A DNA stretch of 64,000 nt from JACVRW01 sp963819115 (GCA_963819115.1 CAWFUR010000011.1:1-64000); one strand, 5' to 3'. Shown: positions 50,975-59,394, counted from the first letter of the stretch. Made by a program: numbers and translations. The notes: generated from the letters alone by a model not told the origin.

Positions 50975-51703
50975 TCAGATTGCGACGAGCTGCTGGCCGC
51001 CGTCGATGTCGTAGGTCGCGCCGGTCAACGCGGTGTTCGTCATGAGGTGCAACGCCAGAGCGGCCACGTCGTCCGCCCCCACGACGCGTCCGATCGGGAG
51101 GGTGTCCCGCAGCTGGTCACGCCGCTGGTCGAGCTGGTCGCCGAGCAGCGACGCCGACAACGGCGTGTCCACGAAGCCGGCGGCGATCAGGTTGATTCGC
51201 ACCGGTGCGATCTCGAGCGCCAGGCTGGCGGTCAGCGCCGGGAGGGCGGCGGTCATCGCCGAGCTGAGCCCCACGCCATTGGCCGGGTGGCGCGCGCCGG
51301 TGCCGCCCATGAACACCAGCGTGCCTCCCGGGCGGACCTTGCCGGCCCCGTAGCGGGCGACACCGGCCATCAGCATGGGGTGCTCCTGAAGGGCGCGGCG
51401 CGCCTCGTCGAAGTCCATCTCGGCCAGCGGCGCGTAGTAGGGGCCACCGGCCGTGACCATCACGTGATCGATCGGTACGTCGAGCTGGGTGAAGAAGACC
51501 TCCAGGGCAGCCGAGTCGTTGGCGTCGAACGAGGCGGTGCTGCGCGCGCCGAGCTCGGTCGCCGCCCTCTCCAGGCGTTCGGGGTTGCGGCCGGTGAGGA
51601 TCACATCGGCGCCCCCGGCGCGGGCCTGCCTCCCCGTTTCCAGCCCGATACCCGCGCTGCCACCGATGACGACGATGGTTTGTCCGCGTAGCTGGGTCGT
51701 CAT
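50975..51703 (-). CDS. SDR-family protein lacking the usual Tyr-Lys pair
   Basis: 242 residues. Rossmann start VVIGGSAGIGLETGRQA and the NADP-type TGRNPERLERAA. The usual N-A-G becomes VTAGGPYY. At the active site, LVFMGGTGARHPANGVGLSS has no Tyr-x3-Lys. The C-terminal PVRINLIAAGFVDTPLS fits the family. It may have a modified chemistry or be non-catalytic. It lies 13 bp before the peroxiredoxin-like gene on the same strand. Confidence 0.85.
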   Translation of the reverse strand: MTTQLRGQTIVVIGGSAGIGLETGRQARAGGADVILTGRNPERLERAATELGARSTASFDANDSAALEVFFTQLDVPIDHVMVTAGGPYYAPLAEMDFDEARRALQEHPMLMAGVARYGAGKVRPGGTLVFMGGTGARHPANGVGLSSAMTAALPALTASLALEIAPVRINLIAAGFVDTPLSASLLGDQLDQRRDQLRDTLPIGRVVGADDVAALALHLMTNTALTGATYDIDGGQQLVAI

Positions 51704-51808
51704 GTTGACCTCCGTCGGTCGATTGGTCTCGGCAGAGATTGTCTCCTCACCTGATCACCGGCTGGCCGAAGGCGAGGGTGTGCTCATCGACCGCCCCTCG
51801 ACGGGATA

Positions 51809-52378
51809 ATGGCGACCATGGCCGCCAATCAGGTGGTGCGCAAGCCGCTCAGGGTGCGTGAGCCGTCCCGCCGCACACTCGACCAGCGCATCGTCGTCCG
51901 CTTTCCGTGGCTCCTCGGCCCGGGTTTTCGCCTGGTGCGGGGCCTGCCCCCCCGCTCGCGAGTACGACAGGCGTTGGTTTGGCGGACGGCCCGGCTGTCC
52001 CTCGAGGCCTACAACCGCCGTGACATGGACGCCGCGAGCGCCGGGTTCCACCCGGATCTGGAGTACTACCCGTACCGCGAGTTCGTGGAGGCGGCATTGG
52101 CGGAGCCCTGCTACCACGGGCCCGCGGGTTACCGCGCCTACATCGCGGCCACCCAAGACGTCTGGGGGACGGAGGTCCGGATCTACCCGAGGGAGCTCAT
52201 CGACCTGGGCGACCGGCTGGTGGTGCTCGCGGACATGCCGATGCGAGCTCAGGCGAGCGGCGTGGCGCTGGCTCAGACGTACGCGAGCATCTGGACGATC
52301 AAGGACGGCCGGGTGATCCGCGCGCGCGACTTTCTGGACCACGGCGAGGCTCTGGAGGCCGCGGGTCTGTCGGCGTAG
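51809..52378 (+). CDS. SnoaL/NTF2-like protein
   Basis: 189 residues. After a basic N-terminal extension of about 50 residues (RVREPSRRTLDQRIVVRFPW), the NTF2-like fold runs from LSLEAYNRRDMDAASAGFHP through YYPYREFVEAAL, GPAGYRAYIAATQDVWG, YASIWTIKDGRVIRARDFL. Function unknown. The gene is divergent from the SDR gene and convergent with the MFS gene (7 bp). Confidence 0.8.
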   Translation: MATMAANQVVRKPLRVREPSRRTLDQRIVVRFPWLLGPGFRLVRGLPPRSRVRQALVWRTARLSLEAYNRRDMDAASAGFHPDLEYYPYREFVEAALAEPCYHGPAGYRAYIAATQDVWGTEVRIYPRELIDLGDRLVVLADMPMRAQASGVALAQTYASIWTIKDGRVIRARDFLDHGEALEAAGLSA

Positions 52379-52385
52379 GCCTCCG

Positions 52386-53843
52386 TCAGGGATGTCCGGC
52401 GGCGGGCGCCGCGGCCGGGACGTTCGCTCCCCGGTGCTCCGGGAGGACGAGCAGGGCGATCAGCAGCCCGGCGGCGAAGATCCCGGCGGCCCACCAGAAC
52501 GCGACGGTGTAGCCGTGCACCATGGCCGCGGCCCGCAGGCCGGGCACGGGCTGATGGCTGGTGGCATAGCTCTTCGCCGCGCTGGCGAAGATCGTGCTCA
52601 GCAGTGCCGTGCCCACCGATCCGCCGACCTGCTGGGAGGTGTTCACCATGGCCGAGGCCACGCCGGCCTCGCTGCCCTGCACGCCCAGCGTGGCCGTGCC
52701 GAACGCCGGGGCAAAGATGCAGCCCATGCCCAGGCCGATGACGAGCAGGCCGGGAAGCACGTGGCTCGTGTAGCTGCTTCCCGGCTCCAGGCGGGTGAAG
52801 ATGAGCATCGCGATCACCCCGAGGCTCATGCCGAAGGCCACCAGCCTGCGGGCACCGATCCGGACGAGCAGCTTGGTCTGCACCGTCGTTGACGTCACCA
52901 CGATCACGGCGGTCATGGGTAGGAAGGCCACCCCGGTCTTCAGGGCCGAGAAGCCCAGGTTCTGCTGCATGTAGAAGGTGAGGAAGAGGAACACCCCGAA
53001 CACGCCGGCACCGGCGAGGGCGATCGAGGCGTACGCGCCCCCGCGCCCGCGGTCCCTGACGATGTGAAGCGGAAGCAGGGGGTGGGCCGCGCGGCGTTCG
53101 ATGGCCACGAAGGTGGTGAGGAGCACGGCGCTGGCGACGAGCGCGAAGATCGTGATGGGGTCCGACCACGAGTCGGTCTCGGCGTTGGAGAAGCCGTATA
53201 CCAGGGCGAAGAGGCCCGACGATGCCGCGACCACGCCCGGCCAGTCGATGCGCGGCCGCTCGGGACTGGTGTGGTTCACGAGCAGCCGCAGAGCCACGAG
53301 GGCGGCGGGCAGCGCGATCACGAGGTTCACGTAGAGGCACCAGCGCCACGAGAGCGCCTCGGTGAGGATTCCCCCCAGCAGGAGGCCGACCGAAGCGCCG
53401 CCTCCGGCGATGGCGCCGAAGATCCCGAACGCCTTGGCGCGGTCGGGCGAGTCGGCGAACGTGACCGTGAGCAGCGAGAGGGCGGAGGGGGCAAGCAGCG
53501 CCCCGAAGGCCCCCTGGAGCGCCCGCGCGGCCACCAGCACGCCGAAGGACTCCGCGAGCCCGCCGATGCCCGAGGCCACCGAGAAGCCGATCAGCCCGGC
53601 GATGAAGGTCCACTTGCGCCCGAAGAGGTCGCCGAGCTTTCCCCCCAGCAGCAGCAGGCTCCCGAAGGCGAGCGCGTAGGCCGTCACGATCCACTGCCGG
53701 CTGTCGGTGCCGAAGCCCAGCGCCGTTTGAGCGGAGGGCAGGGCGATGTTCACGATCGTCGCGTCGAGCACCACCATCAGCTGGGCGGTACCGAGCAGGG
53801 CGAGGACCGCCCAGCGGTTCGGCTCGGGTCGTTCTTCAGTCAC
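52386..53843 (-). CDS. MFS drug/solute exporter, 14-helix DHA2 (EmrB/QacA) family
   Basis: 485 residues, GTG start. DHA2 signature: QLMVVLDATIVNIALPSAQ in helix 1, motif A LLLLGGKLGDLFGRKWTF, motif C in AIAGGGASVGLLLGGIL, and 14 hydrophobic segments. Proton-driven export of amphipathic compounds is typical. No TetR-type regulator is adjacent. The divergent SDR gene begins 57 bp away. Confidence 0.92.
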   Translation of the reverse strand: MTEERPEPNRWAVLALLGTAQLMVVLDATIVNIALPSAQTALGFGTDSRQWIVTAYALAFGSLLLLGGKLGDLFGRKWTFIAGLIGFSVASGIGGLAESFGVLVAARALQGAFGALLAPSALSLLTVTFADSPDRAKAFGIFGAIAGGGASVGLLLGGILTEALSWRWCLYVNLVIALPAALVALRLLVNHTSPERPRIDWPGVVAASSGLFALVYGFSNAETDSWSDPITIFALVASAVLLTTFVAIERRAAHPLLPLHIVRDRGRGGAYASIALAGAGVFGVFLFLTFYMQQNLGFSALKTGVAFLPMTAVIVVTSTTVQTKLLVRIGARRLVAFGMSLGVIAMLIFTRLEPGSSYTSHVLPGLLVIGLGMGCIFAPAFGTATLGVQGSEAGVASAMVNTSQQVGGSVGTALLSTIFASAAKSYATSHQPVPGLRAAAMVHGYTVAFWWAAGIFAAGLLIALLVLPEHRGANVPAAAPAAGHP

Positions 53844-53900
53844 GGTCGTTTCCCGGTCCGGCTTATTATCGCGGCTCGGTCACAGACGATGGGAGGCCAT

Positions 53901-54758
53901 ATGAGTGCGATCGAGGGACGTACCGTCTTCATGACGGGGGGGAGCCGGGGGATCGGGCTCGCGATAGCCACCAAGCTTGCCGGACAGGGCGCCAACGTCG
54001 CCCTGCTGGCCAAGACCGACCAGCCCCACCCCAAGCTCGAGGGCACGATTCACACCGCGGCCGCTGAGATCGAGGCCGCCGGAGGCAGGGCGCTACCGAT
54101 CGTCGGTGACGTGCGCGACGCGGAGGCCGTGGACCGCGCCGTGGCCCAGACCGCCGATCACTTCGGCGGCGTGGACATCGTGGTGAACAACGCCAGCGCC
54201 ATCAACCTCGCCTCGATGGGCGACCTCGAGGTCAAGCGCTTCGACCTCATGCTGCAGATCAACGTGCGCGGCACCTTCGCGGCCACGCGGGCCTGCCTTC
54301 CGCACCTGCGCGAGTCGGAGCACGCCCATGTGCTCACGCTGTCGCCCCCGATCCACGACGTGGAGAAGTGGCTCGACGGCTACAGCCCCTACACGCTCTC
54401 GAAGATGGGGATGACGATGCTCACCCTCGGCGTGGCCCGCGACAACCCGGGCGTTGCCGCCAACTGCCTTTGGCCGCGCACCATCATCGCCACCGCCGCG
54501 GTGCAGAACCTGCTCGGCGGGGACGAGGCCATGCGCCGCTGCCGCACCCCCGAGATCATGGCCGACGCCGCGCTCCAGATCCTGAGCAGCGCGCCGTCGG
54601 AGGCGAGCGGAAAGGTGTTCATCGACGACGAGGTGCTGATGGCCGCCGGAGTCACCGATCTCGATCGCTACGCCGCCTCGGACGCGGGCGATCTGGGGCT
54701 GGACATCTTCGTGGACGGGTGGCCCGACGGGGAGGCCGTGCCCAAGTCGGTGGCCTAG
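53901..54758 (+). CDS. Short-chain dehydrogenase, HSDL2-like
   Basis: I chose ATG 53901, which has GGGAGG three to eight bases upstream. 285 residues. GGSRGIGLAIATKLAGQG (cofactor loop), NNASAINLASM, LTLSPPIHDVEKWLDGYSPY followed by TLSK (catalytic Tyr-x3-Lys), and VAANCLWPRTIIATAAVQNL. The AKTDQPHPKLEGTIHTAAAE stretch is that of HSDL2-type proteins. An oxidoreductase; substrate unknown. The frame is open upstream, but lies antisense to the exporter. Confidence 0.9.
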   Translation: MSAIEGRTVFMTGGSRGIGLAIATKLAGQGANVALLAKTDQPHPKLEGTIHTAAAEIEAAGGRALPIVGDVRDAEAVDRAVAQTADHFGGVDIVVNNASAINLASMGDLEVKRFDLMLQINVRGTFAATRACLPHLRESEHAHVLTLSPPIHDVEKWLDGYSPYTLSKMGMTMLTLGVARDNPGVAANCLWPRTIIATAAVQNLLGGDEAMRRCRTPEIMADAALQILSSAPSEASGKVFIDDEVLMAAGVTDLDRYAASDAGDLGLDIFVDGWPDGEAVPKSVA

Positions 54759-54774
54759 GGCCGCCCGCCAGGGC

Positions 54775-55146
54775 TCAGCCCGAGCGCGGCTCCCAGTTCG
54801 TCTCGGCGATGAGCCCGTCCCGGAAGTGCCACGTCCAGCGCACCTGGGTTTCGGCGAAGCCGCCCTCCGAGCGCTGGAACCGGGCCGACCCCACCACCAC
54901 CACGCGATCCCCCTGGTCCTCGATCGTCTTCGCCCGCAGGATCACGCTCGCCCCCGATTCCTCGGCGTCGGCGTAGAAGGCCCGCACCTCCTCGCGGCCG
55001 TTCAGCTCCCGGCCGTTGGTGGTGTACAGGCGGATGATCCCGTCATCGGTCATGTGGGCGGCGAGATACTCGCCACCCAAGCGCAGGCCGTCTTCCTGCA
55101 TGCGCCGATACAGCTCTCTGACCGTGTCCACTTCGTGCGAGCCCAA
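54775..55146 (-). CDS. NTF2-like protein
   Basis: 123 residues: VDTVRELYRRMQEDGLRLGG, LYTTNGRELNGREEVRAFYA, VVVVGSARFQRSEGGF, RWTWHFRDGLIAETNW. NTF2-like fold without recognisable active-site residues. It is 15 bp downstream of another NTF2-like gene, so the two form a pair. Confidence 0.75.
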   Translation of the reverse strand: MGSHEVDTVRELYRRMQEDGLRLGGEYLAAHMTDDGIIRLYTTNGRELNGREEVRAFYADAEESGASVILRAKTIEDQGDRVVVVGSARFQRSEGGFAETQVRWTWHFRDGLIAETNWEPRSG

Positions 55147-55161
55147 CTGCGGGCGATCCTC

Positions 55162-55560
55162 TCACTTCGCGCTCGCATGCGCTAGCGCCTCGTCCACATC
55201 TCGGCACAGCCTCCACTCCACCAGCTGGCCGTCCCGGGCGCGGAAGAGGTACGCAAAATGCGCCTCGACCGCCACTCCGCTTCCCTGGCCGGTCGCCGTT
55301 TGCCTGACGGAGACCACCACCGTGTCCTCGCCGACGGAGATGAGCTCGAGCGGCTCGGCCCTGAATCCTGCCCACACCTCGAGCCATTGCTCCATCATCT
55401 GGCGGAAGCCCTCGACGCCCTCGTACGAGCCCGCGTTGGCAAAGCCGTCGGGCACCACAGCCACCACGTCATCGGCCACCACGCCGTAGATCGCTTCGAG
55501 GTCCCCCGAGTTGAGGGCGGCCAATCCTGCCTGGACGAGGTCGAGGACCGAACGCGGCAC
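55162..55560 (-). CDS. SnoaL/NTF2-like protein
   Basis: 132 residues: LDLVQAGLAALNSGDLEAIY, DDVVAVVPDGFANAGSYEGV, EGFRQMMEQWLEVWAGFRAE, FAYLFRARDGQLVEWRLCRD. Typical SnoaL-like length and order. No ligand can be assigned. Cotranscription with the next NTF2-like gene is likely. Confidence 0.8.
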   Translation of the reverse strand: MPRSVLDLVQAGLAALNSGDLEAIYGVVADDVVAVVPDGFANAGSYEGVEGFRQMMEQWLEVWAGFRAEPLELISVGEDTVVVSVRQTATGQGSGVAVEAHFAYLFRARDGQLVEWRLCRDVDEALAHASAK

Positions 55561-55586
55561 TCGCGCAGTATCGCTGAGAGACGGGC

Positions 55587-55592
55587 GCTAGA
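55587..55592 (+). promoter_or_regulatory. Candidate -10 element before rpmG
   Basis: TAGACTGGCCG about 80 bp before the rpmG start is the same 11-mer as before the sigma factor gene. It may mark promoters of the housekeeping sigma; no convincing -35. Confidence 0.3.
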
Positions 55593-55672
55593 CTGGCCGG
55601 AACCTCGCGGCCGAGCGTGGTGTTTCGTATGCCCGGCCGCCCAGAACTGAGAATCAACCTTCCGAAGGGGCC

Positions 55673-55837
55673 ATGGCTCGCGGAGACGTACGAATTGCCG
55701 TCACCCTCGCGTGCGAGGAGTGCAAGCGGCGCAACTACCAGTCGCAGAAGTCGAAGCGGAACGATCCGGACCGGATCGAGCTGCGCAAGTACTGCCGCTG
55801 GTGCAGCCGCCATACCTCGCATAAGGAGACGCGCTGA
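55673..55837 (+). CDS. rpmG: Ribosomal protein L33
   Basis: 54 residues: MARGDVRIAVTLACEECKRR, then NYQSQKSKRNDPDRIELRKY, then CRWCSRHTSHKETR. Both Cys pairs (CEEC, CRWC) are present, so it is the zinc-binding (C+) form. It opens the secE-nusG-ribosomal-RNA polymerase cluster. The tRNA-Trp often found between rpmG and secE is absent. Confidence 0.95.
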   Translation: MARGDVRIAVTLACEECKRRNYQSQKSKRNDPDRIELRKYCRWCSRHTSHKETR

Positions 55838-55877
55838 TGGTCTCCGCGGTTCCGCGCGCGCACACGAGGTAGCCCGA

Positions 55878-56411
55878 GTGGCTCGCGACCGTCAGCAGGC
55901 CAAGCAGCGCCAGGCCGAGCGCCGCGCGCGCCGGCTCCAGCAGCAGGGAGAGGACACGGCCGCGGAGAAGGACGAGCTCGGCGGCCTCCGGCCGCCGCCC
56001 GTGGAGCCGATGATCGACCCGGATCTGCTGGTCGGCGCTCCGCCCCAGGACGAGGGCCGCTCGGACACCGTCATCGAGGACGAGCCCCACATCGATGACG
56101 ACGAGGACCTGCACCTCACGGACGCCGAGGTGGACGCCGAGGCCGAGGCCGAGGCCGAGCTGGCGGCCCGAGGTGAGGATGGGTTCAAGGTCCAGGGGAA
56201 ACGGGGGGCGGACACCCACGCGCACAAGAACCGGCCCCGTGTCGTACAGTTCCTCGTTGCAGTCTGGGCTGAGCTTCAGCGTGTCCAATGGCCGGACCGC
56301 CAGGCCCTCACCACCCTGACCGGCGTAGTGCTCGGATTCGTCCTCATCATGGGTGGCTATCTCGGCCTGCTGGACGCAATCTTCTCCGAGTTGATCAAGA
56401 AAATCCTCTGA
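55878..56411 (+). CDS. secE: Preprotein translocase subunit SecE with long acidic N-terminal extension
   Basis: 177 residues from GTG 55878. The C-terminal 60 residues are SecE: VQFLVAVWAELQRVQWPDRQ, then ALTTLTGVVLGFVLIMGGYL with the membrane helix, ending ELIKKIL. The N-terminal 115 residues start basic (RQQAKQRQAERRARRLQQQ), then become very acidic (DTVIEDEPHIDDDEDLHLTD, AEVDAEAEAEAELAARGED). SecE alone usually has 60-130 residues, so this extension is unusual. SecE clamps SecY in the translocon. Confidence 0.92.
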   Translation: MARDRQQAKQRQAERRARRLQQQGEDTAAEKDELGGLRPPPVEPMIDPDLLVGAPPQDEGRSDTVIEDEPHIDDDEDLHLTDAEVDAEAEAEAELAARGEDGFKVQGKRGADTHAHKNRPRVVQFLVAVWAELQRVQWPDRQALTTLTGVVLGFVLIMGGYLGLLDAIFSELIKKIL

Positions 56412-56428
56412 ACGGACGCAGGTAGACG

Positions 56429-56950
56429 ATGTTTCGCTGGTACGCGGTAAACACCTATTCAGGACACGAGAACAAGGTCAAGCAGAACCTTGAGCACCGC
56501 CGCATCTCGCTCGGGCAGGAGACGAGCATCCGTCAGATCGTGGTGCCCACCGAGCAGGTGCAGGAGCTGAAGGACGGGCAGAAGATCCAGAAGGAGCAGC
56601 GGACGATGCCCGGGTACCTCCTCGTGAACATGAACCTCGACGACGAGTCGTGGGCCCTCGTGAAGAACACTCCCGGGGTCACGGGCTTCGTCGGCGCCTC
56701 GAACAACCCGGTGCCTCTGAACCAGGGCGAGGTGGACCGCCTCCTCCACCGCGAGGCCGCCGAGCGTCCGCGCACGCGCGCCCAGTTCTCGATCGGCGAG
56801 TCCGTGAAGGTCGTGTCCGGTCCTCTGTCCGACTTCTCGGGCGAGATCTCGGAGATCAACGACGACGCTGCCAAGCTGAAGGTGCTGGTATCCATCTTCG
56901 GCCGGGAGACTCCGGTCGAGGTGGGCTTCGACCAAGTCAAGAAGATCTAG
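56429..56950 (+). CDS. nusG: Transcription termination/antitermination protein NusG
   Basis: 173 residues. NGN domain: RWYAVNTYSGHENKVKQNLE, QIVVPTEQVQEL, MPGYLLVNMNLDDESW, NTPGVTGFVGAS. KOW domain: IGESVKVVSGPLSDFSGEIS and VLVSIFGRETPVEVGFDQVK. It binds RNA polymerase and couples it to Rho or ribosomes. It follows secE by 17 bp and ends directly at rplK. Confidence 0.97.
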   Translation: MFRWYAVNTYSGHENKVKQNLEHRRISLGQETSIRQIVVPTEQVQELKDGQKIQKEQRTMPGYLLVNMNLDDESWALVKNTPGVTGFVGASNNPVPLNQGEVDRLLHREAAERPRTRAQFSIGESVKVVSGPLSDFSGEISEINDDAAKLKVLVSIFGRETPVEVGFDQVKKI

Positions 56951-57373
56951 ATGGCACGCAAGGTAATGACCCTCATCAAGCTGCAGGTCCCGGGCGGACA
57001 GGCCAACCCGGCCCCTCCCGTGGGTCCCGCGCTGGGCCAGCACGGCGTGAACATCATGGAGTTCTGCAAGGCGTTCAATGCCCAGACCCAGCAGGACACC
57101 GGCACGATCATCCCGGTCGAGATCACGGTCTACGAGGACCGGTCGTTCACCTTCATCACCAAGACGCCGCCGGCGGCGATCCTGATCAAGCAGGCGATCG
57201 GCCTCGACAAGGGCTCGGGCGAGCCCAATCGGGTGAAGGTGGGCAAGATCTCACAGGCGCAGATCCGCGCGATCGCCGAGCAGAAGATGCCCGATCTCAA
57301 CGCACATGACATCGACCAGGCCGCCAAGATCATCGAGGGCACCGCGCGCTCGATGGGCGTGGACGTGACCTGA
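56951..57373 (+). CDS. rplK: Ribosomal protein L11
   Basis: 140 residues: KLQVPGGQANPAPPVGPALG, QHGVNIMEFCKAFNAQT, FITKTPPAAILIKQA, then the RNA-binding C-terminal domain (VGKISQAQIRAIAEQKM). It organises the GTPase-associated centre of the 50S subunit. Stop and rplA start overlap in TGATG. Confidence 0.98.
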   Translation: MARKVMTLIKLQVPGGQANPAPPVGPALGQHGVNIMEFCKAFNAQTQQDTGTIIPVEITVYEDRSFTFITKTPPAAILIKQAIGLDKGSGEPNRVKVGKISQAQIRAIAEQKMPDLNAHDIDQAAKIIEGTARSMGVDVT

Positions 57374-58095
57374 TGGCCCACGGCAAGCGCTACCGCGAGG
57401 GCTACGAGAAGATCGACCGCGACAAGGTCTACCCGCCCGCGGAGGCCGTCTCGATCGTCAAGGGCTTCCCGCCCGCGAAGTTCGACGAGACCGTGGAGGC
57501 CCACGTCCGCACCGGCCTCAACGTGCGCCACGCCGAGGAGCAGCTCCGCGGCACGATCGCGCTTCCCCATGGCCTGGGCAAGAACGTGACCATCGCCGTG
57601 TTCGCCAAGGGCGACAAGGCGCGCGAGGCCGAGGAGGCCGGCGCGGATCACGTGGGCGCCGAGGACCTGGCCAAGCGGATCGAGGAGGAGGGCTTCACCG
57701 ACTTCGACGTGGCCATAGCCACGCCGGACATGATGCCGGTGGTGGGCCGCCTCGGCCGGGTCCTGGGCCCCCAGGGCAAGATGCCGAATCCGAAGGTGGG
57801 CACCGTCACCAACGACGTGGCCAAGGCCGTGACCGAGTCCAAGGCGGGCAAGGTCGAGTACCGCACCGACCGCCACGCGATCGTGCACCTGTCGATCGGC
57901 AAGCTGAGCTTCGACGAGCAGACCCTGCTCGAGAACTACGCCGCGCTCGTGGACGAGCTGATGCGCGCGCGGCCTGCGGCGGCCAAGGGCCGTTACCTGC
58001 AGACGATCACCCTCACCACCACGATGGGCCCGGGCGTGAAGGTTGATCCCGCGCGGACCCGCAACATCGCCGAGGAGGCCGCCCCGGTAGCCTAG
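57373..58095 (+). CDS. rplA: Ribosomal protein L1
   Basis: 240 residues: YPPAEAVSIVKGFPPAKFDE, ALPHGLGKNVTIAVFAKG, LGPQGKMPNPKVGTVTND, GKVEYRTDRHAIVHLSIGK. Full length. It forms the L1 stalk and, in many bacteria, represses translation of its own rplK-rplA messenger. It is the last gene before the L10 leader. Confidence 0.98.
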   Translation: MAHGKRYREGYEKIDRDKVYPPAEAVSIVKGFPPAKFDETVEAHVRTGLNVRHAEEQLRGTIALPHGLGKNVTIAVFAKGDKAREAEEAGADHVGAEDLAKRIEEEGFTDFDVAIATPDMMPVVGRLGRVLGPQGKMPNPKVGTVTNDVAKAVTESKAGKVEYRTDRHAIVHLSIGKLSFDEQTLLENYAALVDELMRARPAAAKGRYLQTITLTTTMGPGVKVDPARTRNIAEEAAPVA

Positions 58096-58103
58096 GCGCG
58101 ACC

Positions 58104-58208
58104 ATCCCTGCCGGAGACCCCCGGCCGCCGAAAGGCGTAGGTCCGGGGCAGGTGGAGCCGCGTGGACGATCCGTCGTCCCCACCGTGAGCCCGCCTGCGT
58201 GCGGGCTC
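58104..58208 (+). ncRNA. L10 leader (autoregulatory RNA) with attenuator-like hairpin
   Basis: Between rplA and rplJ. CCCTGCC pairs with GGGGCAGG around GGAGAC and the tetraloop hairpin CGCC-GAAA-GGCG, followed by TAGGTC. This is the layout of L10 leaders, which bind L10(L12)4. It is followed by a perfect GAGCCCGC / GCGGGCTC stem (58187-58208) that could terminate transcription. Excess L10-L12 would thus lower rplJ-rplL output. Confidence 0.8.
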
Positions 58209-58249
58209 TCTTCGTTGGAGGGCGGGATCAGACACGAAATGGATATGAG

Positions 58250-58963
58250 ATGAACAGGGAACAGAAGGCGGCGGCCATCGAGGAGGTGGCGGGCGCGATC
58301 ACGGAGTCGGAGGCGGTCTTCGCGGTGGACTACCGCGGCATCTCCGTCCCGCAGGTCGCGGACCTGCGGGCCAAGCTGGGAGATGCCGGCGCTCGGTTCC
58401 GCGTGGTCAAGAACACGCTCACCGAGATCGCGGCCGACCGGGCCGGTGCCGACACCCTGAAGCCACTGCTGGAGGGGCCCACGGCGTTCACGTTCGTCCG
58501 CTCCGACGGCGACGTGGCGCTCGCGGCCAAGGCGCTGGCCCAGTTCAAGCGCGAGCACGACGTACTCGACTTCAAGGGCGGCATCATGGGCGGCGAGGCG
58601 CTCACGGTGGAGCAGCTCGGCGAGCTCTCGCGGCTCCCGGCGCGCGACGTGCTGCACGCGCAGCTGGTGGCGATGGTGGCCTCGCCCATCACCGGTCTCG
58701 TCCGCGGCCTGAACGCCCTCATCGCCGGGCTGGCGATCCAGCTCGGGCAGATCGTGGAGCAGGGCCTCCTGCCCGCGGGCGATGCCCCGGCGGAAGAGGC
58801 GGCGGCGGAGGAGCCGGCCGCAGAGGAAACCCCGGCCGCCGAGGAAACGCCGGCCGCGGAAGAGACTTCATCCGAGGAGCCCGCCGCAGAGGCGGAGCCC
58901 GCGGAGGAACAGGCAGAGCAAACTGAAGCGCCCTCCGAGGGCGAAGAACAAGAGGAGGGCTAG
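58250..58963 (+). CDS. rplJ: Ribosomal protein L10 with acidic C-terminal tail
   Basis: 237 residues from ATG 58250; the frame is open earlier, but this lies in the leader RNA. L10 body: MNREQKAAAIEEVAGAITES, VFAVDYRGISVPQVADLRAK, RFRVVKNTLTEIA, then the helix that binds L7/L12 dimers. The last about 60 residues are Glu/Ala/Pro repeats (AEETPAAEETPAAEET). Usual L10 has 165-180 residues. The tail is probably disordered; its role is unknown. Confidence 0.95.
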   Translation: MNREQKAAAIEEVAGAITESEAVFAVDYRGISVPQVADLRAKLGDAGARFRVVKNTLTEIAADRAGADTLKPLLEGPTAFTFVRSDGDVALAAKALAQFKREHDVLDFKGGIMGGEALTVEQLGELSRLPARDVLHAQLVAMVASPITGLVRGLNALIAGLAIQLGQIVEQGLLPAGDAPAEEAAAEEPAAEETPAAEETPAAEETSSEEPAAEAEPAEEQAEQTEAPSEGEEQEEG

Positions 58964-59341
58964 ATGGCCACGGCCACAGAGCTGATCGAAGAGATCAAGA
59001 AGATGAGCGTGCTCGAGTTGTCCGAGCTGATCAAGGCGCTCGAGGAGGAGTTCGGAGTGTCGGCCACGGCGGTCGCCGCGGCCGCACCGGCCGCGGCCGG
59101 CGACGGCGGTGCCGCGGCCGAGGAGGAGTCCTCGACCGTGGACGTCGTGCTCACGGGCTCGGGCGACAAGAAGATCCAGGTGATCAAGGTCGTGCGCGCC
59201 GCCACCGGTCTGGGCCTGAAGGAGGCCAAGGCTCTGGTGGACGAGGCGCCGAAGCCCGTCAAGGAGGGCATCGACCGCGACGAGGCCGAGAAGCTGAAGG
59301 GCGAGATCGAGGACGCCGGCGGATCGGTCGAGCTCAAGTAA
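58964..59341 (+). CDS. rplL: Ribosomal protein L7/L12
   Basis: 125 residues. N-terminal dimerisation domain (ELIEEIKKMSVLELSELIKA), an Ala/Gly hinge, and the C-terminal factor-binding domain (IQVIKVVRAATGLGLKEAKA, LVDEAPKPVKEGIDRDEAEK). It recruits translation GTPases. A palindromic element and a strong hairpin terminator follow. Confidence 0.98.
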   Translation: MATATELIEEIKKMSVLELSELIKALEEEFGVSATAVAAAAPAAAGDGGAAAEEESSTVDVVLTGSGDKKIQVIKVVRAATGLGLKEAKALVDEAPKPVKEGIDRDEAEKLKGEIEDAGGSVELK

Positions 59342-59352
59342 ATCCGGGGTCC

Positions 59353-59394
59353 GGTGCCAGGCCCGATCGCCGATCGGGCCTGCGCTCCTCCCTG
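59353..59394 (-). repeat. Dispersed palindromic element after rplL
   Basis: GGTGCC, core AGGCCCGATC-GCC-GATCGGGCCT (10-bp perfect stem) and GCGCTCCTCCCTG, starting 11 bases after the rplL stop. It is preceded by GGGGTCC, as in the copies at 39.2 and 59.9 kb. Confidence 0.8.

Noticed and set aside
55838..55877. tRNA-Trp between rpmG and secE
   Set aside because: Often present here in other bacteria, but the 40 bp are too short and show no cloverleaf.
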